A stretch of DNA of 64,000 bases from Littorina saxatilis (Eukaryota > Mollusca > Gastropoda > Littorinimorpha > Littorinidae), in the NCBI RefSeq assembly GCF_037325665.1, contig NC_090250.1, positions 31,060,369-31,124,368 of the forward strand. The letters are read 5' to 3'. The notes under the pieces were generated by a model, which worked only from the letters and a program-made list of their open reading frames with translations, had not been told where the DNA came from and searched no databases. Below, in pieces: positions 21,786 through 45,785 of the stretch. A program made the position numbers and the translations under genes. Position 1 is the stretch's first letter. Every line of letters begins with the position of its first letter.

Positions 21786-22348
21786 AAGAAGAGCAAACGC
21801 TCGATCGAGTCACTTTCGCAGTTCTGAATATTATATGAGGCATCAGATGGACAGGAAGAAATTGCTATTCACAACACAATGAGTCACGTTCACATAAAAT
21901 TTGAGCCCGGTCACTTTTATAGTTTCCGAGAAAAGCCCAACGTTAAGTTGTGTGTTGCCGAACAGAAAAGGCTAGTTATCTCCCTTGTTTTTCTGATAAC
22001 GTTCGTAAAAGGCTACAGATGTAAATACTTTGATGTAAAGAATAATCCTACAAAGTTTCAATCACATCCGATGAACTTTGTCAAAGATATAAAATGTCTA
22101 ATTTTTCCTTTGACGCTGACCTGTGACCTTGAAAAAGGTCAAAGGTCAACGAAACCATCGTTAAAGTGTAGAGGTCATTGGAGGTCACGACTAAACAAAA
22201 TATGAGCCCGATCGCTTTGATAGTTTCCGAGAAAAGTCCAACGTTAAGGTGGTGTCTACGGACGGCCGGCCGGACGGCCGGACGGATGGCCGGCCGGACA
22301 GACTAACACTGACCGATTACATAGAGTCACTTTTTCTCAAGTGACTCA
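21786..22348 (+). mobile_element. Interspersed repeat ending AGTCACTT...AAGTGACTC, about 560 bp
   Basis: Starts GCTCGATCGAGTCACTTTCG and ends TTTCTCAAGTGACTCAAAAA. It has two internal copies of ATTTGAGCCCGGTCRCTTTT-like text and a GGCCGGCCGGACGG palindrome cluster at 22258..22300. No ORF of note. Lies in the region after TRMT9B. Confidence 0.55.
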
Positions 22349-22587
22349 AAAACGGACTAAGTACCAGAATAGAGATACAATGATCTACCATACATGCTAC
22401 CCTGCATCAAAATTCTGAAAAAAAAGCATTTGGATTAAATTCTGCAACTATAATTTAGTATAAAATAACATAACATAAAAAATGTCAAAACACTCTGAAC
22501 ACGAAAGTCATAAACAATTCCATATGAGTGCCTAAATCGTCACCCTGACAACAGAAGCAACTTTTAATTTGATAAAAACAAAACCAA

Positions 22588-23198
22588 ACAAGTCGCGTGA
22601 AGCGATATAAAAACATTTAGTCAAGCTGTCGGCATCAAAGTAACAGATTAACATTAAAAAAACAGTCATCGCCAAGACTATATTAAAATAGTCTCGACTA
22701 ACCACACCCAAACTGACGGAGACGGGTCACGCTCGTCTCCGCGTAGTGTGCGAACACAGTACTTATTTAACCTATTTTCTGTAATTCTGAGCACATATTT
22801 AGAGTATACATGACATACGTATATATTTTTGAATTCAGGAGAAACTGAGCAATACGATTCAATCATTTTTAAATCTGTTAGTGAAAATTCGATTTTAATG
22901 ACAACTTTAATGAGCAAACTAATTAACTAATTTTTACGCTGCCAAGCTGAAATTCAATCCCATAGTTCGGACTTTGTCAAAGATTGCTTGACCAAAATTT
23001 CAATCAATTTGATTGAAAAATGAGGGCGTAACAGTGCTGCCTCAACTTTCACAAATGGCCGGATATGACGTCATCAAAGACATTTATTAAAAAAACGAAA
23101 AAAACATGTGGGGATATCATACCCCAGGAACTCTCAAGTGAAATTTCATGAAGATCGGTCCAGTAGTTTTCTCTGAAAACTTGACAAAATGTAAAAAC
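22588..23198 (-). mobile_element. ATTTAGTCAAG repeat, divergent and shortened copy 4
   Basis: Starts ACAAGTCGCGTGAAGCGATA and keeps the TGACGTCATC core. It lacks the microsatellite and half of the terminal hairpin. Confidence 0.65.
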
Positions 23199-23847
23199 AA
23201 AAAACATCATGAACAATTGTAAGGCAAACCATGAAGAGAATACCTCTACATGTTGCTATAAAATCAGAACGCATTGCACTAGTTTGAACATCACACATGC
23301 TGCAAAAGTCGCATACTGACAAGATATGAATGATACTGATGTTATCAACATGATAACTGACTAGATTGCATTGCTGAAAGTGTGAGAATGTTTGTCAGAC
23401 TTGCACCAAGTGCACAGCTGGTATAGGCTACTATTAAGACTCACGATAGTTTCTCATGAGTGTGAACTGGTATGCTTGTGTCTTTCTTGCTATTGCTATA
23501 TCACTATTGCTGCTGAGACACAGAAAGTGGGGTTTTTTTACCATTTTTTTCTCTCATCGGCTTTGCAAATTTGTCACCTGCTCAAGTCTCTTTGACAAAT
23601 TTTTATGACAAAGGCAACTTCAGAACTTGTAAAAAACAAATTTTTAAATTAAAAAAAGTGTAATCCCCATTCAAAAGCTCTTTCCTGCTTGAATTTTGAC
23701 ACAGTCTCCGAGTTAGACATGGGTTTCTGCATGAATTTAAATACAAATTTATATTTTCTAACAAACTTTTTTCAGAACTCTAAAGCAGGCCATCTAGTAG
23801 ATTTTCTCCATAACATCTGGTAATGACGCAGCTGAAGCTTCTCCAGT

Positions 23848-34163
<10,316 letters not shown>

Positions 34164-34172
34164 TGGGCCTGG

Positions 34173-34529
34173 CTGTTTGAAAGAAATGTGTGTCTGGAGT
34201 AAGGCGATCTGTTTTCACAATCAGCTGCTCTCCACCCAGCCCTCCTAGTAGCGGTGCAGCGTGCGAATGACGTTGACGGGAGGCAGATCATGCCGGACAC
34301 GTCATTTGATATCATCAGAAAGAACAAATCCGATGCATATAAGGTATTGACTAGCGCTAAAACAGTGTTTAGCATGACAAAAGTATATTAAGCTGTAATG
34401 AGATTTCTGTCTGACTGTGCTTGTTGCTGTGGCAACAAAAAGAGGTGTGTAATCATCTTGGTGTCTGGTGCTGCCAGGTCCTATTCTTGTCACCTGATCC
34501 ACCTTTTTGTCATTAGCTTCTTCTTCCTG

Positions 34530-34580
<51 letters not shown>

Positions 34581-36841
34581 GTGATTATAATTATTTTGGT
34601 AAACTTGTTATGGTATCACTAACTTAATAAGAATTGTGTTTCTTTCACTGATGAAGAAATCAACACATTCTGAATTCTGATTAAAAAAAAAAGAAGATCT
34701 GGTTTAATAAAAGAGGCTAAAAAAAAGAAAAAAAGTGACAGCAGGACTAAAAAGTGCCGACAGGGAAATAATGAACAAAACAAAAACATTTCAGATCCCC
34801 TATCATCAGCATGCTGACATTTATCACAGAGAATGGCAATTACTTTGGTGAAACGACATCTTAGAAAAAAACATATTTTGCTGTTAGAGATGCTGACTAA
34901 GCTCTTTCTTTCTTCTCTTTACAGCAACAACAACAACAGAACCTCAGTCATGACTAGATCTGTATGCAGAGTTTCACAGGCCCCATACCTCCTGCAGTGG
35001 TCTGTCAATTAGCAGTAAATCCGACATGGCACAGGGCAAAGCCCATAGAAACAAAGCACATTTTGCCATTTTCCAACACAATTACAATCCTATTTCCTGC
35101 TGTCTACAAGCTGGAAATGACACTGGAAACCGGTTTTTATTCCTCGAACCCTGGATTTTCTGTGGGCCCCTTTATGGCCATTCTTTTGTGACACCCACAT
35201 ATTCCTAGAACAATTATTTCAAAAAAGGCAATCTCAACCTTTCTTGAACTTCAAAGGGTTGTATATGCAACAGTATTACTGATCCAGGAGATGTGTGCAT
35301 GCATAGTAAATGCAGAATGTAAACATGTGTCAAAATTTAATTTTCTGTGAAAAACTGACAAGAAAATGTGGGCGATCATTTGGAGGCAAAGTCAGTCAAA
35401 CAGGAATGGGTTTGGGCTAAATTAATACCTAAATAAAAAATCTGCCATGTGAACATAAAGGTTCACAAGAGCATATTACCCAATATTGATGGACTGTGTG
35501 ATGATATCTTCTGCTATGGTCTGTTGAGACTGATTTGTTTGTTTATTTGTTGCTTAACGTCCAGCCGACTACGCAGAGCCATATCAGGACGAGGAAGGGG
35601 GGGATGAAGGGGGCCACTTGTCAAGCGATTCCTGTTTACAAATGCACTAACCCATTACTTGTGTCCCAGCAGGCTTTAGTAAAACTAAATTAATACCTAC
35701 TGGAAGATTACCAGTTTCCAGTATGTTAAAATAGGCTTAACCTATCTACTGCTGGACTTACATCAGAACACTAACAGATTAAACTATACATGAATCGCGA
35801 GACAAGCGGCAAGAGAAGAGATTTTTGGAAAACATACAGGTGAATGAGCAAGAAGGCAGAAAAAAGAAAAGAATTCATGAAGAAAAAGAGAGCATGACAG
35901 GAAAGAGGAACCAAAAATCTACCTAACAGCAAACTAGAAAGCTCCTGCGGTTCCAAAAACAGGAGGGGCTTTTAATTTCATAACCGCAGTGCCCCACTGC
36001 GGGATGAGACTGATATCAAAATCGAGACCGGAGGAATCAGACCCTTTCACAATAGTGAATGCCATAACATAACAGCACTGACAGACCCTATCACAATAGC
36101 AGCTCTCTACAACTCACAGGTGTCTGACCCAACAGCCATGAAACATTTGAGCTATAAATAGCTCATGCTCAAGACCTGCAGACAACTCTGTAGGGCGGCT
36201 GCTGTGAAAGGGGGACAAGTGCATCACCCTGTCACATTAGCATAATTAATTTGAAGGGGGAAAAGGCGAAATCCACCTCTAGATAATAAAATGTTATCGG
36301 ACAACGGGTGAAATCATATTTGCAGCAATGCATTCTTTCAGGCAACAATGAATCCACTGCACATCCATTTAGCTTTAGCTAAAGTGCTTTAAAGCTAGGG
36401 AGTTTAAACGAATCTGATGTGGCTTGCATTGAGATTTGAAGTGACTTTTTCTAATCCTGGACAGTATAGACCTCACATTTCTTATGCAGAAAATAATTTG
36501 CAAAAGATTTGAAGGAGTTTCAAAACCTGATTCATCTGACCCAGGGCTGCATGTTACAGGATCTTTCAATTTCCTATTGATGACCTAAGCTGGTAGAAAA
36601 ATGACCCCCCCAAAAAATCAAATTTCTTCAGTTTGAGAAAATTGACACACGTGAACCAAACATCTGACTTCAAATTTCTGTCTGCAAATTACTGCAATGC
36701 AAATTCTACATTGTTGAATTTAACTGAGTTTTGACATTATGTTTGGGCCTTAATTGCCCTCTTAATTATAATGGTAAACAAGTAAAATAAAACTTGAACA
36801 TTGCACTGATATTTTTTTTTATTGTGTATTCTTTTATATAA
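34173..36841. other. Upstream flank of TRMT9B
   Basis: No gene seen. Contains a (CA)n tract at 34531..34577 and the divergent repeat at 35533..36010. The remainder is unassigned. Confidence 0.35.
35533..36010 (+). repeat. Divergent relative of the TTTGGTGTTTAACGTC repeat
   Basis: Begins TTTATTTGTTGCTTAACGTC, then GCCACTTGTCAAGCGATTCC, and ends with AACCGCAGTGCCCCACTGCG. It has the same layout with different sequence. A similar fragment is at 46840..46890. Confidence 0.5.
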
Positions 36842-37301
36842 CATAACCAGCCGCATAAAGCGGTATATAAAAACAGCCTGAAACTAAAATATCAACATTA
36901 AAAAACAGCCAACACTGAGACTACACATATACAGTGGTGTGGTGGTAAGACATCGGCCTCCTAATCGGAAGGTCATGTGTTCGAATCCCGGTCGCTGCCG
37001 CCTGGTGGGTTAAAAGTGATTTTTCCGATCTCCCAGGTCAACTTATGTGCAGACCTGCTAGTGACTTAACCCCCTTCGTGTGTACACGCAAGCACAAGAC
37101 TAAGTGCGCACAGAAAAGATCCTGTAATCCATGTTCGAGTTCGGTGGGTTAAAGAAACACGAAAATACCCAGCATGCTTCCCCCGAAATATAGAGTGCTG
37201 TCCCTTCTGCGCCGAGCGACTGCATTTCAGGGCTCTCTCATATTTTTGTACTGTGCGCCTTAGTCGCCTTGTGGTGAGATATGTGCACGATATAAATTCT
37301 C

Positions 37302-37344
<43 letters not shown>

Positions 37345-37882
37345 AAGGCTTCGCTAGCCAAGCCTGAAGACTGAGATGAGCCCAGCTAGCTATAGTCTTC
37401 TGGGAAACATGCGAACGTAGTGCCTGACTGACCTATTTAATGTATTTTCTTTCATTGTGAGCACATTTTCAGAGTAAACATGGCATATCTATTATATTCT
37501 TAGTTTCACTTTCAGGAATTGATAAAGAACAAGATTTTTTGATCGATTACTAAAATCTTAATTTTAATTAGAATTTTTTTTTAATGAACAAATTCATTGA
37601 TTAATTCTTAAGTTTCCAAGCTGAAATGCAATCCCATAGTCCTGGCTATGTCGACGATTGCTTGACCAAAATTTCAATCAATTTAACTCTATCAAAATGA
37701 GGGGGAAAATCATCAGAGGACATCATCTGGAAGAATTTGTATGTAAAGTTTCCTGAAAATTGCCCAGTCAAATAGTTTTCTCGGAATAGCTCTACACATG
37801 TACACTCACACCACCCCCTTCGTCTCAATTCCCAGTCTATGACTATGTTAAAACATTTAGTTAAAACTTGACTTTATGTATT
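36842..37882 (-). mobile_element. ATTTAGTCAAG repeat, divergent copy 5, with nested SINE
   Basis: Starts CCAGCCGCATAAAGCGGTAT and ends ACATTTAGTTAAAACTTGAC. It resembles copy 4 more than copies 1-3. A SINE lies at 36934..37335. Confidence 0.6.
36934..37335 (+). mobile_element. tRNA-derived SINE with (TTA)n tail
   Basis: The head GTGGTGGTAAGACATCGGCC has box B GTTCGAATCCC. The core GAAAAGATCCTGTAATCCAT is shared with the minus-strand SINEs. Ends CGTATTATTATT. Confidence 0.8.
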
Positions 37883-38139
37883 GTAATCTCAAGAGCACAG
37901 TCTTAATCAGAATACAAAGTAAATAGAAGTAAAAGTAAAGATAAGAAAAGAACTACCTCAAATCATACTGCACAAGTTATGACTAAAAAAAATTGTAAAC
38001 AAATGAAGCAGGTTTACAACTTTTCTTTCTCAGGGCAATGTCCTGGCTCATTTTTCTTTGAATGGTTTTTGCAAATGTGTGTTTTTGTGCGTTTTGTTTC
38101 TGCTGTTTAAAAAAAAAAGTCCCTTGTTTTGTATAATTT

Positions 38140-38656
38140 CTTAAAGGTACTGAACTTGTCAAATCCAGGTGCACGGAGCCCCTGGGGCTTTTAGTCATAC
38201 CTCAGGCAGCTATCCATTAGAAGAACTACCAAGTCTCATTGACTTGCACCCAAAGAGTCAAGAACTGCGATTTTTTTACGAATTAATTTCGTACTCGGAC
38301 CCGGCTGGTCTTGACCTATTTTTGGATCTAAATTTAGATCAGGTAGATCACCACATCATGCACAAAAAGACACGTCACTAGCAAACTTTGAAACTATGTC
38401 AGACGTCATCATGAGTTTGTGTAAAACAAAATCGAGGCCGGAATCACTCAGTTGAATCGAACTCCGACCAAACACCAAGTAATAACTAGGTTAATTTATG
38501 CACTCGCGTGAACAAGAAACTGTCGAGCTTCACAGATGTCGTCGTTGGGTAGTTTTGGGTTTGTTTTACTATCATAGGAGGATTTTTGAACTGTAAATGC
38601 ACTCAGCTGCAACAAAAACGCAAAACGAAGGCTGTGAGCTGCACTGTGCCTTTAAG
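38140..38656. mobile_element. MITE-like element with CTTAAAGG ends, about 517 bp
   Basis: Left CTTAAAGGTAC; right GTGCCTTTAAG (reverse complement CTTAAAGGCAC). No transposase. The ends contain TTAA. Confidence 0.5.
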
Positions 38657-39261
38657 CAGTCCTCCTTGTTGGCTTCAACCCCCCCCCATCATGGGCCAAT
38701 GTTTTCCATCTCCACTAAAAATAAATGAAGCAGCGGCATCAGCAATTTATTATTACTGAATAAAGGAGCACTTAGTGCACAATGACCCAATTTAAAAAAA
38801 GTAGGCAATATAACATAGCAACATCGAAAAAAACAGCACACCGGACAAACTGGGTCAAGCTGGCCTATCTGAAACGCTGGAAATCCCCCCTTCAAACAAT
38901 TTCCCAAACGAGAAAAGCTGACACGGAAAATTAAGTTCATGTTAGTCAGAATGGGTCGTTTGTTACGAGCCTAAGAAGTAACGGACAGAAACGATAACAA
39001 AGCCGAAGCAGCACAAATCTACAGCATGCATGATGGAGAACAATGCATACACGACTGCTACTGTGCTTGTCGCTGCAACCGTGTCCGTGGATGCAACCAT
39101 GCAGTCATTGATCAAGAGAGAAAACAAAGTTAAATAGTGAACATAAAGAAGCAATTTTAAACATAACAACAACAAAATCTGTGTCTTATTTCTTTGATCG
39201 GTTGTTTACGATGAGTTAAATAAAAATAAAATAAAAAGAGAAGATAAACCGGGAAACCTAC

Positions 39262-39315
39262 CTTTCCATGCTCACATTCACCCAGTGCCTTGCCACCTCC
39301 GGGTCTGTCGTCTGC
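39262..39315 (-). other. Candidate upstream exon of TRMT9B (54 bases)
   Basis: Has acceptor CACCACAG and donor AAAG|GTAGGT. Joined to the TRMT9B exon at 34172, it is open in the TRMT9B frame (ADDRPGGGKALGECEHGK then PGPM). It could be a 5'-UTR exon or an N-terminal extension. A different frame is also open, so coding status is unresolved. Confidence 0.3.
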
Positions 39316-39708
39316 CTGTGGTGGTCATGTGACAAAGGGAGCAGTCATTGCATTAGATTTGTTTTACTATTTTAAAACAAAAGATTATTTGTCATATATA
39401 TGCCCAACATGCGTCCACAATTAAAAAGCGCATGTCTACACTTCTTTGTTTTATTCTCATTCAATCATTTCCAATGTTTATATATGCAGAAAACGAGATG
39501 TAAATAAGTACAGATTTACCTGCAAAGTGCATTTTATCTATTGACACAAAACTATCAAAAAAGACAAATCGATCGAAAGTAATCTTTCTTTCTTTCTTTG
39601 AGTTGTGTGCATGTTGTCTGCGTGCGTATGTGTGAGACAAACAAAGAAAGAGGGGCACACAGAGGCAGATAAAAAGAGAGAACGAGAGAGAATGAATTTC
39701 TCTCTAGT

Positions 39709-40087
39709 CTTCTTCTGTTCTTCTGCGTTCGTGGGCTGAAACTCCCACGTACACTCGTGTTTTTTTGCACGATTGGAATTTTACGTGTATGACCGTTTTT
39801 TACCCCGCCATTTAGGCAGCCATACGCCGTTTTCGGAGAAAGCATGCTGGGTATTTTTGTGTTTCTATAACCCACCGAACTCTGACATGGATTACAGGAT
39901 CTTTTTCGTGCGCACTTGGTCTTGTGCTTGCGTGTACACACGAGGGTGTTCGGACACCGAGGAGAGTCTGCACACAAAGTTGACCCTGAGAAATAAATCT
40001 CTTGCCGAACGTGGGGACGAACTCACGCTGACAGCAGCCAACTGGATACAAATCCAGCGCGCTACCGACTGAACTACATCCCCGCCC
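39709..40087 (-). mobile_element. tRNA-derived SINE, same family
   Basis: Nearly identical to 19287..19665 and 62027..62396, same orientation. Target duplication not clear. Confidence 0.8.
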
Positions 40088-40138
40088 CTCTCTTTCAAGT
40101 GAGTGTGCATGTGTGTGTGAGAGAGTGAGAGTGAGGTA

Positions 40139-41244
40139 TATACAGACAACGCCGCTTAACTCGAACTCGCTTAACTCGATTTTCCGGATACGTCGAAGTG
40201 AACCATTGGTCCCGGCCAGCAACCTTCTTGTTATCACTAAATTTCCTTCACTTACCTCGACTTTGGATAGCTCGATTTTCTGCTTAACTCGATCTCATGC
40301 CCAGGTTCCACCTTATTTTCATCACATCGGTTAGCTCGATCTCCCACTTTTTTATCTCCATATGACGTCAAACGAGAAGTGACGCACAAATGTAAACGTC
40401 ATAAGATTATGTCGCAAACAAAACATGGAAAATGTGACCCTCCACCACGAAATGAGCCGCACGTCACCTCGCGTGGTTCTGCGCTAGGCTTAAGGGTCAC
40501 CTTAGTCACAGGCTTATAACTCAAACAGTTTTCACTCTTTTTAAAAACGAGTTTCACCACTGGATTGAGAATAAAAAACTCTTCAGGAAAATGTAAAAAA
40601 TATGAAAATCATGCAAAGGTGACATATGCGACTCATTCCGTGGTGGAGGGTCACAAATAGTTCTCAGAGGGAGAGATGGATGGATTGTTTAATTGTATAA
40701 CCAGTGAATTGGTTTTTACAATGGTAAAACAAAAGAAAATGTACAAAAGCAGCATTTCACGTAATCAAATCAAAAGTATATACATGATATTACACTGACT
40801 TGATCGTTGATCGTAACAATTTTTGACAGATGCCTGCTAATAAAGTCAGCATACAAGCACATACAAACACACACGCACACACAAACCGTCACACACACAA
40901 ACACGCACACACATGCCGCACGTAAATACGTACATATAAATATATACACCATACAAGCAGATTTGCACACATCATCAAAAAAGCCCCAAGAGCCTGCTGA
41001 GAGCTGTCCTGTAGATAGACTACGCTGCTTACCTCGATTTTTCGGATACGTCGTGAACCATTGGTCCCTGCCACCAGCCTTCTTTATATCACTAAAAATC
41101 TTTCACTTACCTTGACTTCGGATAGCTCGAAGTCTTCCTTTGAAAAATCGAGCTATCCGTCGTGTTGGATAACACGAACTTCGCATACCTCGAACTCTTT
41201 GGGGGGGCCCCGACGAGATCGAGTTCAGCGGCGTTGTCTGTATA
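40139..41244. mobile_element. Non-autonomous Tc1/pogo-like transposon, 1.1 kb, with a nested MITE
   Basis: TATACAGACAACGCCGCT is repeated inverted at both ends; 23 of 24 end bases match. Interior has CTCGA-rich repeats (TTAACTCGATTTTCCGGATA). No transposase. It is interrupted at 40433..40655. Confidence 0.75.
40433..40655. mobile_element. 223-bp MITE nested in the pogo-like element
   Basis: Inverted ends TGTGACCCTCCACCACG, matching 23 of 24 bases. Flanked by AA on both sides. Confidence 0.8.
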
Positions 41245-42382
41245 GAGATATCGTGACAGAGGACAATGGCACTGGCAGTTCTTTATTTTAGGAGAGTAAG
41301 GAGACAGAGAGAGGTGTACGATGAAGAAGAAAAGTGGACAACAGCGAAGAGGGAGAAGAAACAAGAGAAGGGAATTGAAAGAAATGAAATGCTGATGATG
41401 GGGAAGAGAAAATGTTAACGATGTGTATCTCGATTGTTTATCAGATCATGATAAATAAAAACAAAATAACACAATATTTCTTTTTTTATTTGATTTTAAA
41501 ATTCAAGACAATACAAGTAAACATGAAAAGCTGTGTAAAACATTTACCACTGACATTTAAACAGAACATCAGGTGTTATATAAAATGAATTATTAACAAA
41601 CAGGTCACACAAAATGCTTATTCAAGTTTCACAAAAATGGATCTCTAAAATACAACCTTTCTATTTAATTAAATTACTGGTCTTGTATGGTTTATTTTTG
41701 ACAACTGCCATCCCTCATATAAACGTTTTCAAGACGCTTGATCAGACGCACACACAGACATATTCAGGTGCTCCAGTGTAGGCACACACACCCATCCACC
41801 CACACACGTGCGTGAGAATTCAGGCACAAATACAGGTGCACACACACACATGCGAAAAATTAGCAACTTATCAAATGTTCACATATAAGTATGTGAAGAG
41901 CACTTACAACAGACAGTGGTCTTTGAGAAGAATTAACATGATCAAAATGATAGATTTAAAATAAATAAATAAATAAGACAAAACAAAAAATAAACAAATA
42001 GAACTGAAAAGTTCCACCTTCTGTTTCAAGTACCAAGTGCTTCTTCAAACACTCATCTGCAGGACGGTCTGTTCACAGTTTGCCTTGAAATAAAATACAA
42101 TGTTATATGTTTTTGCCTTTTAAAACAAAATAAACCTAACATTTGTCATTGCACTTTTGAGCCACTAACTTTAATTAGACATATCGAACTATACCACATC
42201 AAAATTTAAATATATATGTCAAAAGTTATCCACACTGATTATATTATGTATAAACCTATGTCATCCATTCATACATGTGAAAAGTAAACAAAGGGTTACA
42301 TGAATTCAATCACACCAAACACATGTTCATGTGCTGGAACATGTGCTGTACTTAAAAAAAAGTCTCCACATTCTTCCCGTCT

Positions 42383-42780
42383 TTCTTTCTTTCTTTATTT
42401 GGTGTTTAACGTCGTTTTCAACCACGAAGGGTTATATCGCGACGGGGAAAGGGGGAAGATGGGATAGAGCCACTTGTCAATTGTTTCTTGTTCACAAAAG
42501 CACTAATCACAAATTTGCTCCAGGGGCTTGCAACGTAGTACATACAATATATTACCTTACTGGGAGAATGCAAGTTTCCAGTACAAAGGACTTAACATTT
42601 CTTACATACTGCTTGACTAAAATCTTTACAAACTTTGACTATATTCTATACAAGAAACACTTAACAAGGGTAAAAGGAGAAACAGAATCTGTTAGTCGCC
42701 TCTTACGACATGCTGGGGAGCATCGGGTAAATTCTTTCTCGTCCCAACCAATATAGGACTCCCCCTAGCCCGCGGGGGGT
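42383..42780 (+). repeat. Interspersed repeat, TTTGGTGTTTAACGTC family
   Basis: Second full copy. Ends GGACTCCCCCTAGCCCGCGG and is followed by a long CA tract. Confidence 0.75.
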
Positions 42781-42799
42781 TTCTTCCTGTCTGTCTTTT

Positions 42800-42894
<95 letters not shown>

Positions 42895-42909
42895 CTCTCT
42901 CTCTCTCTC
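42800..42909 (+). repeat. (CA)n then (CT)n microsatellite
   Basis: About 90 bases of CA followed by CT repeats. Confidence 0.95.
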
Positions 42910-45785
42910 ATAGCCTTAAATCTTAATCTTTGTAAAATAAAGTTCAATTCAATTCAATTCATATCTCTCTCTCTCTATCTCAAGGGAACACCACTGGTTC
43001 ATAAAAACACATGACTACACCATGCAAATAATGGGTATTAATAGATATAGCAGTTGGTGTTTTTTTAACAAGCCAAATCAACATCAAAAGAAAAAGATGA
43101 CCAATAAAGGTTACGAAACTGAATTTTGCTCCGTAGCTCACTGATCTTGTGACAAACATGTTTTTTTGAGATCCTCCTCTCCCATTTGTTCTAATATTAT
43201 CTTTACACTGTACATCCATCTCCCTTTTTCATGATTGTGTATCAACGTCATAATTCTACACATTATCTTCTTTTTTATTTAGGCGTTTGAGAACCACATT
43301 CTCAACCCCACAATTTGGATTTCCTCAAGATTACCCAAGGTCAGGTCAGCTTAGACTTTTTAGTCCTATGGAATCCAGATACAAAACTGTGGGGATCTAT
43401 GGAAGTAAGCTTACAGAAATTCAGGTTGCTTTTCCCATAAACCCCTGGTGAAAGCAGAAGATGAAATCCAGAAACTAGCAACAAACAGGTTCACAAACCA
43501 GACGCATTTTCCTCAGCATTACACACCCTGCCCTGAAAAGTGATGCCAAGTCAGAATATTCATCAACATGGTTGTTACAATTTTTCTTTTAATTCTACTG
43601 ATGTTTTCTCTTTTCTCAGACTAACATGTTACAAACCCTGATTTCAGTTAAAGATATACTGTATAGAGCACCACACTCTACACTCTCATTACTGCAAATA
43701 AAAACAAGAGGGCTGTTGACATACATAATGATTGCGTGAAAATTTGATTGAAAAAATTGCAAAAACCCTGGGAACACAATTTGTTTGTAGATACCAAGTT
43801 AAAAAAATCAAATACAAGGCCATAACATGCAAAAAACATTTGGTACTTATGATACATTGCCCTTGTTAGAATGTGTAACCCCCCCTTAATGCACATGATG
43901 ACAACTATCAAGAACTTAAGTGACATGATTTCAAGTGCAACACTTCAATCTGTTAATAGTGCAGTAAGAATACTGAAACGGTTTTCAAATGACACTTTCA
44001 TTTTCTTGAGATTCTCCATACAATAAAAGTGACTACAACATAGCAAAAATCAAACATGACTGTGTAAAATGCATGCAGCATGTTTCTTTATGGAGTATGA
44101 GTTAGTGAAAACCTTGACTGCTTTGTGTGTGTGTGTGCTATGGGAGAATGTCCTTCACCACAATTTCAACACATAAGGACCTTAGTTGATTATCATCTGT
44201 CACAAATGAATAAATACATAACTACATGTATTGTTCCCTTACATTTGTATTCCTGGCTAAAATTTTGACAACCCTCATTCATATCTTGTGCTGCTGATTG
44301 AATCAATACCACGCTACCTTCCATGAAAGAAAAAACCTTGGGACAAACCAAAAGTGTCCCTAAACTGCAGGTGTCCTTTCATGATAAGTACATTTTGATC
44401 AAGTTAACAAACAACAACAGTCAGGGTCCTCACATGGGAGGTGTCCTCTTATTGAAGAAGCCTCACATTGCAACCCCCACTGTGGATTTTGTTTCTTACC
44501 TCTCACTATAATGAACACACACCAAATGCCTGAATAAATTAAAAGCTGTGCTGAACTTTTCACCTTCCTTGCAGTTAAATCATTGCTCTACAATTTCACC
44601 GTTGGTTCTTAGGCATCAATGGCCTACAAAAAAGGCAGGTGACAGAGTTTCAGCCATGAGGTTTCACCAAATAAGCTGCAGTTAACAACACAACGCAAAT
44701 GAAAGTAACACAACAATGTGTTGGTAAGATGAAACTAAGATGATGAGGTACAACTGCCCTTTACTCAATTTTAAGTTACCTCCTTTAACACATGGAAGGG
44801 GCACATTTTGATCAAGGGAATAACTTATAGAAAACGGGTACAAGAGATGACTAGCAATCATGGCTGTTATCTTCCAAATGCACATTCATATACTGATAAT
44901 CATTAAAACAAAAACAATCATTACATATAATTTCCCACTTCTGCATCAATCACCACCAGGGCAGAATATGTGTAGGATCCTTGTAGTGGGTATACTAAAA
45001 GTACTGACACAAGTGTATAATTCAACACAAATTTTAACTCATTAGAAAACAAGCATGCTTCTACATTCAAAGCAAAACACAAGTCAATGATTACATGAAG
45101 CACTCATTGTGCACAAACACAACATAAAAATGGCTTAATGCAGCCTGGCAAGCAAAACTAGTTTGTTGGAGTTGATGCAAAGAAACAGATAAACAGATGT
45201 GTACATACATCACTGTGTGGTAGTCACTACTTTACTATTCTGCCATCACATGTCTATGATCAAATGCAAATGTGCATGTAAAAAATAAACACATTTGTAA
45301 CTACAGCAAATCATATTCATAAGAAAAAAAAATACCAGTAACAAAATGGCAAGCAATGCTTTTTTTTTCCATGTACTCATTCCTTTGATGAGACTGTCTC
45401 TTTTGCAAAAACAAAACAAAAACGATTAAAAAACAAACAAAAGAAACCGCAAACACAACAACACAAAAACGGGGTAAAAATTAAAGGATTGTTCATTTCA
45501 ATTATCGGTATATCATTCATTCACTTTGTTCAATTCCACAAAAAGTAAATCATTCAATAACAACACAATTTCTGCTTTGTTGGAGCAGCTAACAAGTAAC
45601 TTATTAAAAAAGGATTTGTCTGGGACAACGGGCAAGTATTTTGTCAAGACAATGTATAGGAGAAACATTCTGGTCAGATCATTTGCAAAACACACATTGG
45701 TCAGTTGCACTGTCACTAAGCTAGTCTCCAAACATGGAACTTGGTCACATACCTCTCAGCTCCTTAACCACTACTTTTTTTTTAA

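Noticed and set aside
22258-22300. GGCCGGCCGGACGG cluster as a CpG-island promoter
   Set aside because: It is short and part of a dispersed repeat (21786..22348) with no nearby transcript start evidence.
42692-42947. Cysteine/valine repeat ORFs (MCVCVCV...)
   Set aside because: Translation of CA/GT microsatellites; same for ORFs at 7.4, 10.1, 34.4, 47.0 and 47.9 kb.
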